Positions 6,839-16,293 of a stretch of DNA of 64,000 bases are shown here, piece by piece. The translations under genes were made by a program, and so were the position numbers. The notes beneath the pieces were generated by a model, which saw only the letters and a program-made list of their open reading frames with translations, had not been told where the DNA came from and did not search any database. Source of the DNA: Echinicola pacifica DSM 19836 (GTDB lineage: Bacteria > Bacteroidota > Bacteroidia > Cytophagales > Cyclobacteriaceae); assembly GCF_000373245.1 (NCBI RefSeq), contig NZ_KB890757.1, positions 1 to 64,000 of the forward strand, given 5' to 3'. Every line of letters begins with the position of its first letter. Positions within the stretch are counted from its first letter, which is position 1.

Positions 6839-8320
6839 ATGCTTGACTCTCTCTCCTCTATATTAAAAGTCAGGTCACTTGTAGATTCTGCGGTAAGCTT
6901 GAAGCTACTTAGGGCCCGGAATTTACCCTTAATCATCACATTTTTGTATCGTGAATACAAAATTAATGAGCAAATTTCAGTACCATATCAATTATTAGTG
7001 CAGAGGCTAGCAGATTTCCAAGAAGAAATTGGATATCAGGATGAGGATGATGAAATCAAATCCTATCATTTGGTAATGGATTTTGAGGAAAAAGCTAAGT
7101 TGTACATAAACAGTTGGATTGACAGTCATTATCTACGGAATGTCATGGATGATGTACAAAAAGAGCCTTTAGTCTTCCTTTCTAAGTATGTAGAAAAAGC
7201 CTTTCAGGTATTTGAGTTATTAAAAGACCGTGAATTTATTGGAACTGAATCCAAGTTCAAAGATATCTTTACCAAATTAAGGGACATCATTGAAAATGCC
7301 AATCCAGATAGGGAAAAGAGATTGGCGGAACTAGAAAGAAGAAAGGAAGCAATTGATGAAGAAATCCGAAAAATTCAAGTCAACGGCTATGTAAGCACTT
7401 ATGAAGATTACCAAATTATTTCTCGTTTTGAAGAGGTAAACCGTGCGGCTAATGAGCTGGTCGGGGATTTTAAGGAGGTAGAGGACAATTTTAAGGAGAT
7501 TACCCGTAAAATTTATGAGCGGCAGCAGCAATCTGAGCTTTCCAAGGGCAAGCTTTTATCGGAAACCTTTGATGCCCTGTACGAGCTTAGATGCACAGAT
7601 CAGGGAAAAAGTTTTTATGCCTTTTGGCACTTCATGTTGGATGATTCAAGTCAATCCGATTTTCAAAAATTGACCAAAGAAGTATACCATGTGCTTGAGG
7701 ATCGTGGGATTGAAATATCTTCTCGTTCTTTGCGGAAGTTAAAATCACTTTTACATTCAGCCGCCAGAAAAGTGCTGGATAAAAATGGAATACTAGCTGA
7801 TAAACTCAGCAGGGAAATAGTGGCAAAAGAGCAATTGGAATCAAGAAAGGCAAAAGAACTAATGTCAAGTATTCGGCTCCTTGCCATTCAGAATGTCAAT
7901 CATACATCCTCAAGGGAGTCTTATCTTAACATACAAGGAGATCCGGAAATTTATCTCTTTTTAGAGCGCAAGCTAGGAGAAAAGCCGGAAAATAAAATAT
8001 TAATTACTAAAGCGAAAGAGGCACAGCTGGCATTGGAAGATTTGGAGGATTTGTCAAAAATCTACAATGCCGATTTGATCAATAAACAACAATTATTGGA
8101 CAATATTCAGGATATGCTGCAATCCAGGTCTCAAGTTTCTCTTAAGGAAGTAGTTCAAAATAAAGGGCTTAATAAAGGCTTAGCGGAGCTATTGGCGTAT
8201 GTAACACTAATAAGTACGAATAGCAAATTTTTTGTCAATGAAAACAGCCGGGAAACCATTTTATTTAATTTAGTGGAAGGGAAATTTCTCGAATTGCCAC
8301 AAATCATTTTTACTAGATAA
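6839..8320 (+). CDS. jetA: Wadjet anti-plasmid system protein JetA (DUF3375)
   Basis: This 493-aa protein has the layout of DUF3375/JetA, the kleisin-like subunit of Wadjet: an N-terminal winged-helix-like region (LKLLRARNLPLIITFLYREY), a long charged helical middle (about 160-270), and a C-terminal domain ending in ELPQIIFTR. JetA links the heads of the SMC-like JetC with JetB in a complex that extrudes circular plasmid DNA. Family size is about 480-500 aa, so the gene looks complete. It opens a four-gene operon; jetB starts 3 bp after its stop. The ATG at 6839 is the first in frame after a gene-free stretch. The call rests on gene order and partner identity as well as sequence. Confidence 0.9.
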   Translation: MLDSLSSILKVRSLVDSAVSLKLLRARNLPLIITFLYREYKINEQISVPYQLLVQRLADFQEEIGYQDEDDEIKSYHLVMDFEEKAKLYINSWIDSHYLRNVMDDVQKEPLVFLSKYVEKAFQVFELLKDREFIGTESKFKDIFTKLRDIIENANPDREKRLAELERRKEAIDEEIRKIQVNGYVSTYEDYQIISRFEEVNRAANELVGDFKEVEDNFKEITRKIYERQQQSELSKGKLLSETFDALYELRCTDQGKSFYAFWHFMLDDSSQSDFQKLTKEVYHVLEDRGIEISSRSLRKLKSLLHSAARKVLDKNGILADKLSREIVAKEQLESRKAKELMSSIRLLAIQNVNHTSSRESYLNIQGDPEIYLFLERKLGEKPENKILITKAKEAQLALEDLEDLSKIYNADLINKQQLLDNIQDMLQSRSQVSLKEVVQNKGLNKGLAELLAYVTLISTNSKFFVNENSRETILFNLVEGKFLELPQIIFTR

Positions 8321-8323
8321 CGA

Positions 8324-8914
8324 ATGGAAAATCAAAGTCGAAATGTCGCTCCGTATGCCAAATCAGCTGTGAAATTATTGCAAGGCCCTGTGTTTGAAGA
8401 TCAGGAGAATATTTGGAATGAGGTATTACAGTATCAGGTTGAAATCGCTCAATACTTCGAAAAAATCGCTCTTGAAGTGATAGTAGACAAAAGGGATGGT
8501 TATGCTTATTTAAAGCAAATTGAGCTGGACGAATCAGGTAGTACGATTGGGCTGGTTCGTAGAATCCCATTAACCTACGACCTTACATTAGTATGCGTAT
8601 TACTGAGAGAATGGTTATTAGAATTTGAATTGAGTGATCTGGAAACAGTCAATTTATATATTACAGCAAAAGAATTCAGAGAGCGTATGGAGATGTTTTT
8701 CAAAGAGAAAACTAATGATTTAAAATTTATTAAGGAACTAAATCGCCATTTAGACCAATGTGTTGATATGGGATTTTTGAAACTGGTACACAAAGATGCT
8801 ACATCTCCAGATGAGCACAAATATGAAGTGAAACGTATCCTAAAGGCTAGAATTACAACAGACGAATTATCTAAGTTTAAACAACAACTTGAAGATGAAC
8901 TTAAGTCTGTTTAG
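8324..8914 (+). CDS. jetB: Wadjet protein JetB (DUF4194)
   Basis: This 196-aa DUF4194 protein is the MukE/KITE-like winged-helix partner of JetA. The core with VAPYAKSAVKLLQGPVF at the N-terminus and RRIPLTYDLTLVCVLLREWL in the centre is typical of the family. It should dimerise on JetA and help hold the JetC heads on DNA. The start is 3 bp after jetA, and its last 26 bases overlap the start of jetC, as in other Wadjet operons. No defects are visible. Confidence 0.9.
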   Translation: MENQSRNVAPYAKSAVKLLQGPVFEDQENIWNEVLQYQVEIAQYFEKIALEVIVDKRDGYAYLKQIELDESGSTIGLVRRIPLTYDLTLVCVLLREWLLEFELSDLETVNLYITAKEFRERMEMFFKEKTNDLKFIKELNRHLDQCVDMGFLKLVHKDATSPDEHKYEVKRILKARITTDELSKFKQQLEDELKSV

Positions 8915-11900
8915 CACTAAACCAAGCCATTCAGGCTTTCGTCTCCATAACTTTGAAGTATGGAATTGGGGAACTTTTGATGAGGATATTTTCACAATCG
9001 AACCAGATGGTGAGACTTCCCTGCTTACAGGTGGAAATGGATCTGGAAAAACCACCCTAGTAGATGGCTTATTAACTCTTCTGTTGCCGGAACGTAGAGC
9101 AAGGGCATATAATCAAACGGCAGGGGAAAAAGGTGAACGAACTGAGGAAACTTATTTACTAGGAGAATTTGGTGAAACGGAAAATCCAGAAACCAACCTT
9201 CGAGAAGTGAAAAAACTTCGAGGAGACAAGGCTAAAGCCCAATCGGTATTAGTAGCTGTCTTTCAAAATGAGTCACAGTTTGTCACGCTAGCGCAAGCAC
9301 GGTGGTTTTCTGGCAATGAATTGAAGAGAAACTTCATAATTGCCTATAAAAAGCTTTCAATAAAGGAGGATTTCATGCCATTTGACAATAATGGAGAATG
9401 GAAAAGGAGATTGAAACGTAAATATCCCAAGGAAGGATCCAAGGAATTTTTATTTCTAACAGACAGTCCTGGGCAATATGGACGGTGGATGCGTAAGGCT
9501 TTTGGAATGAGGTCAGAAAAAGCCCAGACACTTTTCAATAAAACTATTGGTCTCAAGGTGCTGGGGAATTTAGACGAATTTGTTCGGCTCCAAATGCTGG
9601 AAGAACGTGATTCCGAAATTGAATTTCAAAAGATCAAGAACTATTTTAAGACACTAAACGATGCACATAGGGCTATTGAAAAAGCGCATAAACAAATTGA
9701 ATTATTAGCCCCAATTAGAGATAAATCCATCAAGTTAAACGCATTGAATATAGACTTAATCCAAATGGAGGGTTTCAAAAAAATATCTCCACTTTGGTTT
9801 GCTCAGAAACAAGAGACATTGAGTCGTGAGCTTATAGCTTTAGTTAGTGAGCAAAGTAAAGTAAATGAGGAGAAGCTTGAGGAATTAAACATTGAGGTTG
9901 AAGAGTTGGACCATAATAGGATAACTATTGACGTACAAATTGAATCCGATAGGTATGGACAGCAAATTCGTGATTTAGAAAAAGAAAATAAACGGTATGA
10001 ACAAGAAATATTAAATCGGAAAAAGGATCTAATTCTTTACAACCAGCTTGCTGAAAGCTTGGAATTTCAGGTAGACCCTCAATCGAAGGAGCTATTTGAA
10101 GACCAAAGAAAGCTCGCTATAAGTAAAAAGAACCTGATATCTGAGGTATTGGATCGTAATGAGGAAGAATTCTTTCAAGCCCGAAAGGAATTAGATGATT
10201 CTAAGGCGAAGTTTGATAGTCTTTCTAATGAATTGAATGTCTTGAGGTTACAGAAGATTAATATCACTGGTAATCCAGCCCGGATTAGAAGGGAAATTCT
10301 TGAATCAATTGAGGCAAATGAAAAGGAAATCCCGTTTATCGGTGAGCTAATAAAAATTAAAGCAGAAGCCCGCGAATGGGAATCGACCATTGAGCGAGTG
10401 CTTCACAATTTTGCCCTTAGGCTCATTGTTCCCGAAAAATACTATAAACAAGTAAATAGTTATGTAAAAGAGCATGACTTAAGGGGAAGAATAATCTATC
10501 ATAAATTTGACACAAAAGATGATGCTCCAGTCCTTTTTCAGCCACATAATGAAGAGGAACTGATTAATAAATTGCAATTCAAAGCGTCCGATTACACTGA
10601 ATGGATTAAAAATGAGATTATTTCCAAGTTCAATTATTTATGTGTAGATGATCTTGAGTCATTTAGGCTGGCAAACAAGGCTATAACTAAAGAAGGACTT
10701 ACTAAAAATGCAAGCCGACATGAGAAGGATGACCGCCCTGAAATTAGAAGTCGCCATAAATATGTACTGGGATGGGATAACGAGGAAAAAAAAGCGGTTT
10801 TAAAAGAAGAGGCATCTCATCTAAATGACACTATAAATACAATTGAAAATAGGCTTAAGGTAATAAAAGCAAACCAAAAAAGGGAGCGAATGAAATCGGA
10901 AAACCTTACTCGGTTAATTGATATTAAGGTGTTTATAAAAATTGATTGGTGGTCCATATCATCTGAAATTCAGAATAATAAGTTGAAAATAGAAGAGCTT
11001 GAAAAAAACAGTGATAGGGTAACCATCCTCAAAAAACAAAGAGAAGAGATTCTACAAGATATTAGGGGAAAGCGGGACCTGATGAAAGGTTTAGAAAAAG
11101 AGAACAACAAAATTGGGGGGGATATTGATATACAGCAACAGAAGTTGAGGGAGGCGAGAGAGGTCCGTGATCGGTACCCTGAACTTGAGTCAAGCGAGAA
11201 ATTAGCTGTTTTTGAACAATACTTTATAAAAGGGGTTGGGTGTGATCTTGCTTCCATTGAGAAAATTAAAAGTAGAATCAATGGAGGAATCAATCAGGAT
11301 ATTGAAAGACTTAAAGAGGATATCCGTAAACTCAAGAGTGCTGCAGAGGGTTTGATGAGACTTTTTAAGCATCCGGATAATGATATTATTGAAAATTTCA
11401 GTGATTGGAGCTCAGATACTCATCGACTCAGTGATAAGGCAGAGTTTATAGAGGAGTATGTTGGGCTATTGGAGAAAATTGAGGAGGAAGAGTTAGCTGA
11501 ATACAAACATCAGTTTAAAAAGTACCTTAATGAGGAAATGATTACTAAAATGTCTGACTTTCAAACTTGGCTGGAAAGACAAGAAGAGGATATTGAGGAA
11601 AATATTGATACGCTGAATAGATCATTGAAAAAGATCAATTTCAATAATAACCCTCCAACCTTTATCAAGCTTCATGTAGAAAAGGATTATTCACCAAAGG
11701 TAAAAGAGTTTAGGTATAGACTGAATGCATGGAAACCAAATTTGGCAGAGTTTGAGAGAACGAAGGATGATAGCATTTTGGAAGAAAGCTTCAATAAAAT
11801 TAAACGTCTTCTTGATGATTTGACAGTTGAGGAAAAGCTCAGAATTGAGGTTTTGGATGTGCGTAATTGGTTGAAATTTAAAGCAGTAGCTCATCATAGA

Positions 11901-12305
11901 GAAGATCCCGGGAAAATTTTCAGGAGCTTTACTGGTACGGCTAAACTTTCTGGGGGAGAAGGGGCGCAGCTGACCTATACTATACTCGGCTCTGCTATAG
12001 CTTATCAGTTTGGAATACATAGTGAAGGTTTAAATACTAATTCCTTCCGATTCATCTGTGTAGATGAGGCTTTCAGTAAACAAGACGATGAAAAAGCCCA
12101 ATTTTTAATGGAACTATGTAAACAACTTCATTTACAGGTAATGGTCGTATCACCAGCTAAAGCAGAAGAGGTAGCTATTGTAGAACCTTATATAGCTAGA
12201 GTCCATTTTGTGCAGAGAAAAAATAATCGACATTCGGTGGTTTACGACATGCCTATCAAGCAACTTCAAGAGCAAAGGAAGCATTATTTTCAATCAGGCA
12301 GTTAG
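8889..12305 (+). CDS. jetC: Wadjet SMC-like ATPase JetC (SbcC/MukB-like)
   Basis: This 1138-aa protein is an SMC/Rad50-type ATPase. Walker A GGNGSGKT is at residues 48-55, the ABC signature LSGGEG at 1020-1025, and Walker B FICVDE with D1059-E1060. Between them lie long heptad-rich coiled coils (about 290-440 and 640-960) broken by a hinge-like segment near 480-620. JetC dimerises and drives loop extrusion along DNA; Wadjet then cleaves small circular molecules such as plasmids. All ATPase motifs are intact, so it should be active. The start overlaps jetB by 26 bp; an in-frame ATG two codons later is an equal candidate. Coiled coils with many Lys/Glu explain the long antisense open frames here, which are not genes. 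Confidence 0.95.
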   Translation: MKMNLSLFSTKPSHSGFRLHNFEVWNWGTFDEDIFTIEPDGETSLLTGGNGSGKTTLVDGLLTLLLPERRARAYNQTAGEKGERTEETYLLGEFGETENPETNLREVKKLRGDKAKAQSVLVAVFQNESQFVTLAQARWFSGNELKRNFIIAYKKLSIKEDFMPFDNNGEWKRRLKRKYPKEGSKEFLFLTDSPGQYGRWMRKAFGMRSEKAQTLFNKTIGLKVLGNLDEFVRLQMLEERDSEIEFQKIKNYFKTLNDAHRAIEKAHKQIELLAPIRDKSIKLNALNIDLIQMEGFKKISPLWFAQKQETLSRELIALVSEQSKVNEEKLEELNIEVEELDHNRITIDVQIESDRYGQQIRDLEKENKRYEQEILNRKKDLILYNQLAESLEFQVDPQSKELFEDQRKLAISKKNLISEVLDRNEEEFFQARKELDDSKAKFDSLSNELNVLRLQKINITGNPARIRREILESIEANEKEIPFIGELIKIKAEAREWESTIERVLHNFALRLIVPEKYYKQVNSYVKEHDLRGRIIYHKFDTKDDAPVLFQPHNEEELINKLQFKASDYTEWIKNEIISKFNYLCVDDLESFRLANKAITKEGLTKNASRHEKDDRPEIRSRHKYVLGWDNEEKKAVLKEEASHLNDTINTIENRLKVIKANQKRERMKSENLTRLIDIKVFIKIDWWSISSEIQNNKLKIEELEKNSDRVTILKKQREEILQDIRGKRDLMKGLEKENNKIGGDIDIQQQKLREAREVRDRYPELESSEKLAVFEQYFIKGVGCDLASIEKIKSRINGGINQDIERLKEDIRKLKSAAEGLMRLFKHPDNDIIENFSDWSSDTHRLSDKAEFIEEYVGLLEKIEEEELAEYKHQFKKYLNEEMITKMSDFQTWLERQEEDIEENIDTLNRSLKKINFNNNPPTFIKLHVEKDYSPKVKEFRYRLNAWKPNLAEFERTKDDSILEESFNKIKRLLDDLTVEEKLRIEVLDVRNWLKFKAVAHHREDPGKIFRSFTGTAKLSGGEGAQLTYTILGSAIAYQFGIHSEGLNTNSFRFICVDEAFSKQDDEKAQFLMELCKQLHLQVMVVSPAKAEEVAIVEPYIARVHFVQRKNNRHSVVYDMPIKQLQEQRKHYFQSGS

Positions 12306-12308
12306 TAA

Positions 12309-13451
12309 ATGATAACATCAAGTGAAATAAGGAACAAAGCTGTGAGCAAATACTACGTAGTATTACAATCTCTACTAAATGGAAGTGACTGTTTTCCTCT
12401 TGTAATTCGCTCAAATAAATCACTATCAAAAGACTTTGCTCAAATGAACAAGGAAATAGTAGAAGTATTCAGCGCTTCCAAGGTCAAAAAGGGATTTGGT
12501 TATACAGTCTATTCAGAAACAGTCAAAACTCGTCAACATGGCATTCAGAATATTCCGAGATCTATTACATTTGAAACCTTGACAGATTATCTCACATTCC
12601 TGAACAAGGGAGAGGAATATCGTTTAATGGTAGAAAATTATGAACTTATCAAGGCAGAGTATCCAATTCTTGACCAATGGCTGATTCAAAATACCAAAGC
12701 CATAATAGCAAACGCTACTATTTGGCCTAGCTTACTTAAAGTTTGTCACTGGTTTTTCAATTGTTTTGAACCAGATAAATACTATATCAGAGAGTTACCC
12801 ATTTCTGTGCACACCAAGTTTATAGAGGAGAATAAAACAATTTTAAGGTTCATTTTAGATGAGCTCGTTCCTGACATTGTTCTGCTATCAGAAAATCTTT
12901 TTGAAAAAAGATACCATTTAAAATATGATCAACCAATGGTAAGATTTAGGATCTTGGATCAGGGTTGCAGGGGAAATAGGACTTATGATGACCTCACGGT
13001 TTTGGTTGATCAATTTGAAAGAAATCCTATTGATTGCCAGAACGTTTTCGTTATTGAAAATAAGATGAATTTTCTTACCTTCCCTCAAACCCCTTGTTCC
13101 ATAGCTGTTTGGGGGAAAGGATTTGCTATTGAATCACTTAAAACTATTGGATGGCTACACGAAAGGGAAATATACTATTGGAGTGATTTGGATGCACATG
13201 GCTTCCAAATGCTCTCTCAGTTAAGATCATATTTCCCTAAAACTCATTCATTTCTTATGCACAAGAGCTTATTACATCTATTTCAAGGATACTTGGTCAG
13301 AGGTGCTTCCACAAAAGTCCAAGATCTTATTTTCCTGGATGAAGAAGAAAAGGAAACGTTTCATTATTTGGTACAGCAAAACCTTAGATTGGAACAAGAG
13401 CGTATTCCTCAAAGGCTGGTTGATGAAATAGTGAGAGGATTAGTTTCCTAA
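12309..13451 (+). CDS. jetD: Wadjet nuclease JetD (TOPRIM; DUF3322/DUF2220)
   Basis: This 380-aa protein has an N-terminal DUF3322 region and a C-terminal DUF2220 TOPRIM domain. The TOPRIM signature is visible: E250 in VFVIENKMN and the acidic motif D293-L-D295 in YYWSDLDAHGF. These bind metal ions for DNA cleavage. In Wadjet, JetD cuts the circular DNA once the JetABC motor has compacted it. It begins 3 bp after jetC and closes the operon. With all four genes complete and motif-intact, the system (type I order A-B-C-D) is probably functional. Confidence 0.93.
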   Translation: MITSSEIRNKAVSKYYVVLQSLLNGSDCFPLVIRSNKSLSKDFAQMNKEIVEVFSASKVKKGFGYTVYSETVKTRQHGIQNIPRSITFETLTDYLTFLNKGEEYRLMVENYELIKAEYPILDQWLIQNTKAIIANATIWPSLLKVCHWFFNCFEPDKYYIRELPISVHTKFIEENKTILRFILDELVPDIVLLSENLFEKRYHLKYDQPMVRFRILDQGCRGNRTYDDLTVLVDQFERNPIDCQNVFVIENKMNFLTFPQTPCSIAVWGKGFAIESLKTIGWLHEREIYYWSDLDAHGFQMLSQLRSYFPKTHSFLMHKSLLHLFQGYLVRGASTKVQDLIFLDEEEKETFHYLVQQNLRLEQERIPQRLVDEIVRGLVS

Positions 13452-14147
13452 ACTATTCGTATCCATCATCCCCCGTATTGCGCTACCATAAATAAATGGC
13501 TAAAGCTGCAGCATGAATGAGACCAGAAATGAAACGTATATTTCTCTGTATTGTAATGGTAGAAATTTGGCATGGATATTCCGAAGGCTGTTGGGTCCTT
13601 CGTCAATTAGGGTAAATGTCAAGCCAGATTCAACGAGCAACCTTATCTTTAAAGGTCATAACTGCCATAACCTCCAATAAGAAGGGAGTATTTTTTTGAA
13701 TTTCAAATCTATACATCTGAGATATGAAATATAAGAAATTGACCTTGGATCAGAAGTGGGGAAAATTGAAGAGCACCCAGCAGTGGTAAAAAAGGGAACC
13801 GTTCCCAAGATTTACCCTTCATGATGAAGCTCAGGGGAATGTATATTATTTGTTTTTATCAGAATGATTTATATGTTGCTATTCTAATATTGTTAAGGAA
13901 TATTTCAAATAGTACAAGGAAGAGAAACCCATTTTCAATTAGTTTTTCGATCATTTTTTCATAGTTTAAATAACAAATCCAGTCTAATTATATAAACATA
14001 TAGGAATATAAATATTAATGATTTTTTAATATAATAATTTGAAAAATCAAAAATTGAAATAATAAGTTTACAATAGCTGTAGTATATGTTATTTGTTTTA
14101 TGTTTAATTTTAAATTATTTGTTATAAAAAACTGTAAGTGGTGAAGA
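13452..14147. other. AT-rich gap after Wadjet
   Basis: I see no gene in these roughly 700 bases. They hold a short palindrome GGGAAC-C-GTTCCC at 13794-13806 and a very AT-rich segment at about 13930-14130. The stretch may include the right edge of the defence island. Confidence 0.4.
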
Positions 14148-14463
14148 GTGATCACTGGTACCTTTTTTGGTTTGATGATCCTTTTTAATGTTATTGTCAG
14201 TTTTGATTTTAAGGGAGATAGTGTGTTTCCCGAAGTACTAGTTGAAATAGGGAGAAATTGCTTAGGCGAGTGATGCTGGAGGAACTTATTTATGCTCAGC
14301 AGGTGGTCCAGGGTCTAAAAGTTGTAGTATTGGAGCCAATGGAAGCGGTGGTGGTGGAGGTATAGGCACAGGATGCTTTGTTGAATGCACAGAGGGGTAT
14401 TATGCATGTTACAATGCATATTACAATAAATGTCAATGTAGAACTAATCCTGAAACTCCATAA
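14148..14463 (+). pseudogene. NVEALA-like secreted peptide, apparent frameshift
   Basis: A first frame (from GTG 14148 or ATG 14175) reads a hydrophobic leader, then NVIVSFDFKGDSVFPEVLVE, and stops at 14271-14273. The frame shifted by one from about 14266 reads ASDAGGTYLCSAGGPGSKSC, a glycine run, and a cysteine-rich end (YYACYNAYYNKCQC) to TAA 14461-14463. Joined, they match the plan of NVEALA-type peptides of Bacteroidota: leader, an (N)xEALA-like motif near the junction, and a Cys/Gly-rich tail. Such peptides are often encoded next to 6-bladed propeller lipoproteins, as here. The call is pseudogene unless the base call near 14250-14266 is wrong. The function of the family is not established. 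Confidence 0.55.
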
Positions 14464-14538
14464 TGAATTGCCATTAGGAGCCAGGGAATTCTTAGCTCCA
14501 AATTTCAAATAAATTTTTCTAACAAACAGGTTTTAAAT

Positions 14539-15717
14539 ATGCTTTTCAAATTCAGGTCTGTATTATTAGGTGTAATGAGTTTTTTAATTTTAGCCAATTG
14601 TGATAATAAAAGGTTAGAGAACACTTCATTACCAAACGAGATAGCGGCTAGTGAAATTAAAATTGAATCTTCCAAGTCTATCAAAGTTTCCGAATTCTCT
14701 AAAGGGATGAAAATTATTAGATTGGAAACTAGGGATGACCTGTTGTTGTCTGATATAAAGGAGATTAAGATATTTGAGAACAAGCTCTTCGTTACAGATG
14801 TAATATTTCCCGGTATTTACATTTTTGATTTTAATGGTAAGTTGATATTTGAATTTAACATGAAAGGAGAAGCCGGTGGTGAATATATTTCCTTAGATGA
14901 TTTTCTAATAGATGAATCATCACGAACCATCGAAATTTTAGATAGGGAAAATAGAAAGATATTTATATATGATTTGGATTCCTTTGAGTTCAAGAACGAA
15001 ATAAGGGTGCCTATCACATTTTTCTCACGTTTCACAAAACATAAAGAATGGTATTTTTTAAAGACTAGTAGATTTCAGAATGAGGTAGACAGCAAATATA
15101 CAAACAGTGATGTTATTGCTTTCAATTCTAAAAATGGTAAGACAGTTGCTTTATTTGATTCAAAGGAAGATAACAGCCAATTGGAAGGTCAAAATTCAAG
15201 AATAGAGTTTAACGATATATTCTTAAAAAATTCAACTGGAGATGTTTTTGTTTCCTTAGCGTGGGATATGATTCATTATAGGTTGACTGAAGACAGTTTA
15301 ACTTCTTTTGTTTCAATTAATGTTGCAGGCCAGGGTATATCCAAGGAAATAATGAGGAAAGGCTACTCTCAAAAGTTGGAATACCTTAAATCCGACCAGA
15401 TGAATGGAAAACTTCACTTTTTCAAATTATTGATGGCAGAAGTGGGAGGTACGATAATAGGGTATGGGAAGGGATATCCTCCGAGCGGAAATGAATACTA
15501 TGTTGAGGTCAGAACAGATGAAAAGGAAATAAAGAACGTTGGGCCAATCATAAACGATTATTTAGTAAAAGAGAAGCCACTTGATATTTTTTATTATGAA
15601 AACGGATATTTATTGTCTGTAATAAATCCTATGAGGTATAAAGATGATGAGGATTTTTTAAAGGATATTGATGTAACAAAGGATGATAATCCTATGATAT
15701 TAGCATTTGAATTATAA
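14539..15717 (+). CDS. 6-bladed beta-propeller lipoprotein
   Basis: This 392-aa protein begins with a lipoprotein signal peptide whose lipobox is LANC with C21. The mature part has repeated propeller strands such as IFDFNGKLIFEFNMKGEAGGEY, IDESSRTIEILDRENRKIFIYD and VFVSLAWDMIHYRL, typical of the PF17170-type 6-bladed propeller proteins of Bacteroidota. These are exported lipoproteins of unknown function, often found with NVEALA peptides. The frameshifted peptide gene lies 75 bp upstream on the same strand. The start ATG gives a good signal sequence. The gene lies between defence and core genes and shares their AT-rich composition. Confidence 0.8.
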   Translation: MLFKFRSVLLGVMSFLILANCDNKRLENTSLPNEIAASEIKIESSKSIKVSEFSKGMKIIRLETRDDLLLSDIKEIKIFENKLFVTDVIFPGIYIFDFNGKLIFEFNMKGEAGGEYISLDDFLIDESSRTIEILDRENRKIFIYDLDSFEFKNEIRVPITFFSRFTKHKEWYFLKTSRFQNEVDSKYTNSDVIAFNSKNGKTVALFDSKEDNSQLEGQNSRIEFNDIFLKNSTGDVFVSLAWDMIHYRLTEDSLTSFVSINVAGQGISKEIMRKGYSQKLEYLKSDQMNGKLHFFKLLMAEVGGTIIGYGKGYPPSGNEYYVEVRTDEKEIKNVGPIINDYLVKEKPLDIFYYENGYLLSVINPMRYKDDEDFLKDIDVTKDDNPMILAFEL

Positions 15718-15806
15718 AAAAAAATATAAGTATAATATTATTAACAGTTATAGCAGTTTTATTGCTTGTAATAATGGATCAATCTGAATTTCTGGGGGCA
15801 ATTATT

Positions 15807-15992
15807 TCAAGCATAAATTTTTGACAATCTAAATAGGAAGAATTCGATATTCGTGACGCCTCTGAATTGTGCTCTGAATGCTTTTATTGTTGCTTTGAGT
15901 GACTCGGCTGAGGCATTGATGCTATGATGGTTAACAAAGCTGCGGATTAATATATAGTGATTTTGTCCCTCCGGATATTTTGACTGGTCCAA
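15807..15992 (-). pseudogene. C-terminal remnant of an ISL3-like DDE transposase
   Basis: The frame ends VNHHSINASAESLKATIKAF, then RAQFRGVTNIEFFLFRLSKIYA. This matches the conserved C-terminus of ISL3-type transposases in Bacteroidota (NxSTNASAESFNAKIKxFRxxFRG...FFLFRL). A stop lies just upstream in frame, and no other part of the transposase or terminal repeat is present. It is a dead fragment of about 55 codons. Confidence 0.65.
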
Positions 15993-16024
15993 AATTTAAA
16001 CCATTTCGCTACTAATCTAAAACA

Positions 16025-16066
16025 AAAAAAACCTAACTATCTGAAATATTGATAGTTAGGTTTTTT
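16025..16066 (-). terminator. Terminator downstream of tRNA-Ser
   Basis: AACCTAACTATC pairs with GATAGTTAGGTT around a nine-base loop, flanked by A and T runs on either side. It lies directly after the 3' end of the minus-strand tRNA. Confidence 0.85.
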
Positions 16067-16071
16067 CTGTG

Positions 16072-16156
16072 CAGAGGAGGAGGGATTCGAACCCCCGGTA
16101 CCTCGCGGTACAACGGTTTTCAAGACCGCCGCATTCGACCACTCTGCCACTCCTCT
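16072..16156 (-). tRNA. tRNA-Ser (anticodon UGA)
   Basis: On the minus strand the sequence folds as a class II tRNA: acceptor stem AGAGGAG / CTCCTCT, D-arm GGCAGAGTGGTCGAATGC, anticodon stem around CTTGAAA giving UGA, a long variable arm, and the T-loop GGTTCGAATCC. The long variable arm and the anticodon identify serine. CCA is not encoded. Confidence 0.93.
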
Positions 16157-16293
16157 ATTAGGTATGAAGTCCTGGGCTTGACGCTTGCTTCTTCATTGGT
16201 CTGTAAGACGTTTATGTTTGTCTTACGGTTTGCAAAGGTACTATGAAGATTGGAATATACAACCTTTTGCTACTTAAAAAAATGATGAAAACT

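Noticed and set aside
13794-13806. Palindrome GGGAAC-C-GTTCCC
   Set aside because: Six-base arms can occur by chance and no gene starts nearby; kept only as a note in the gap entry.
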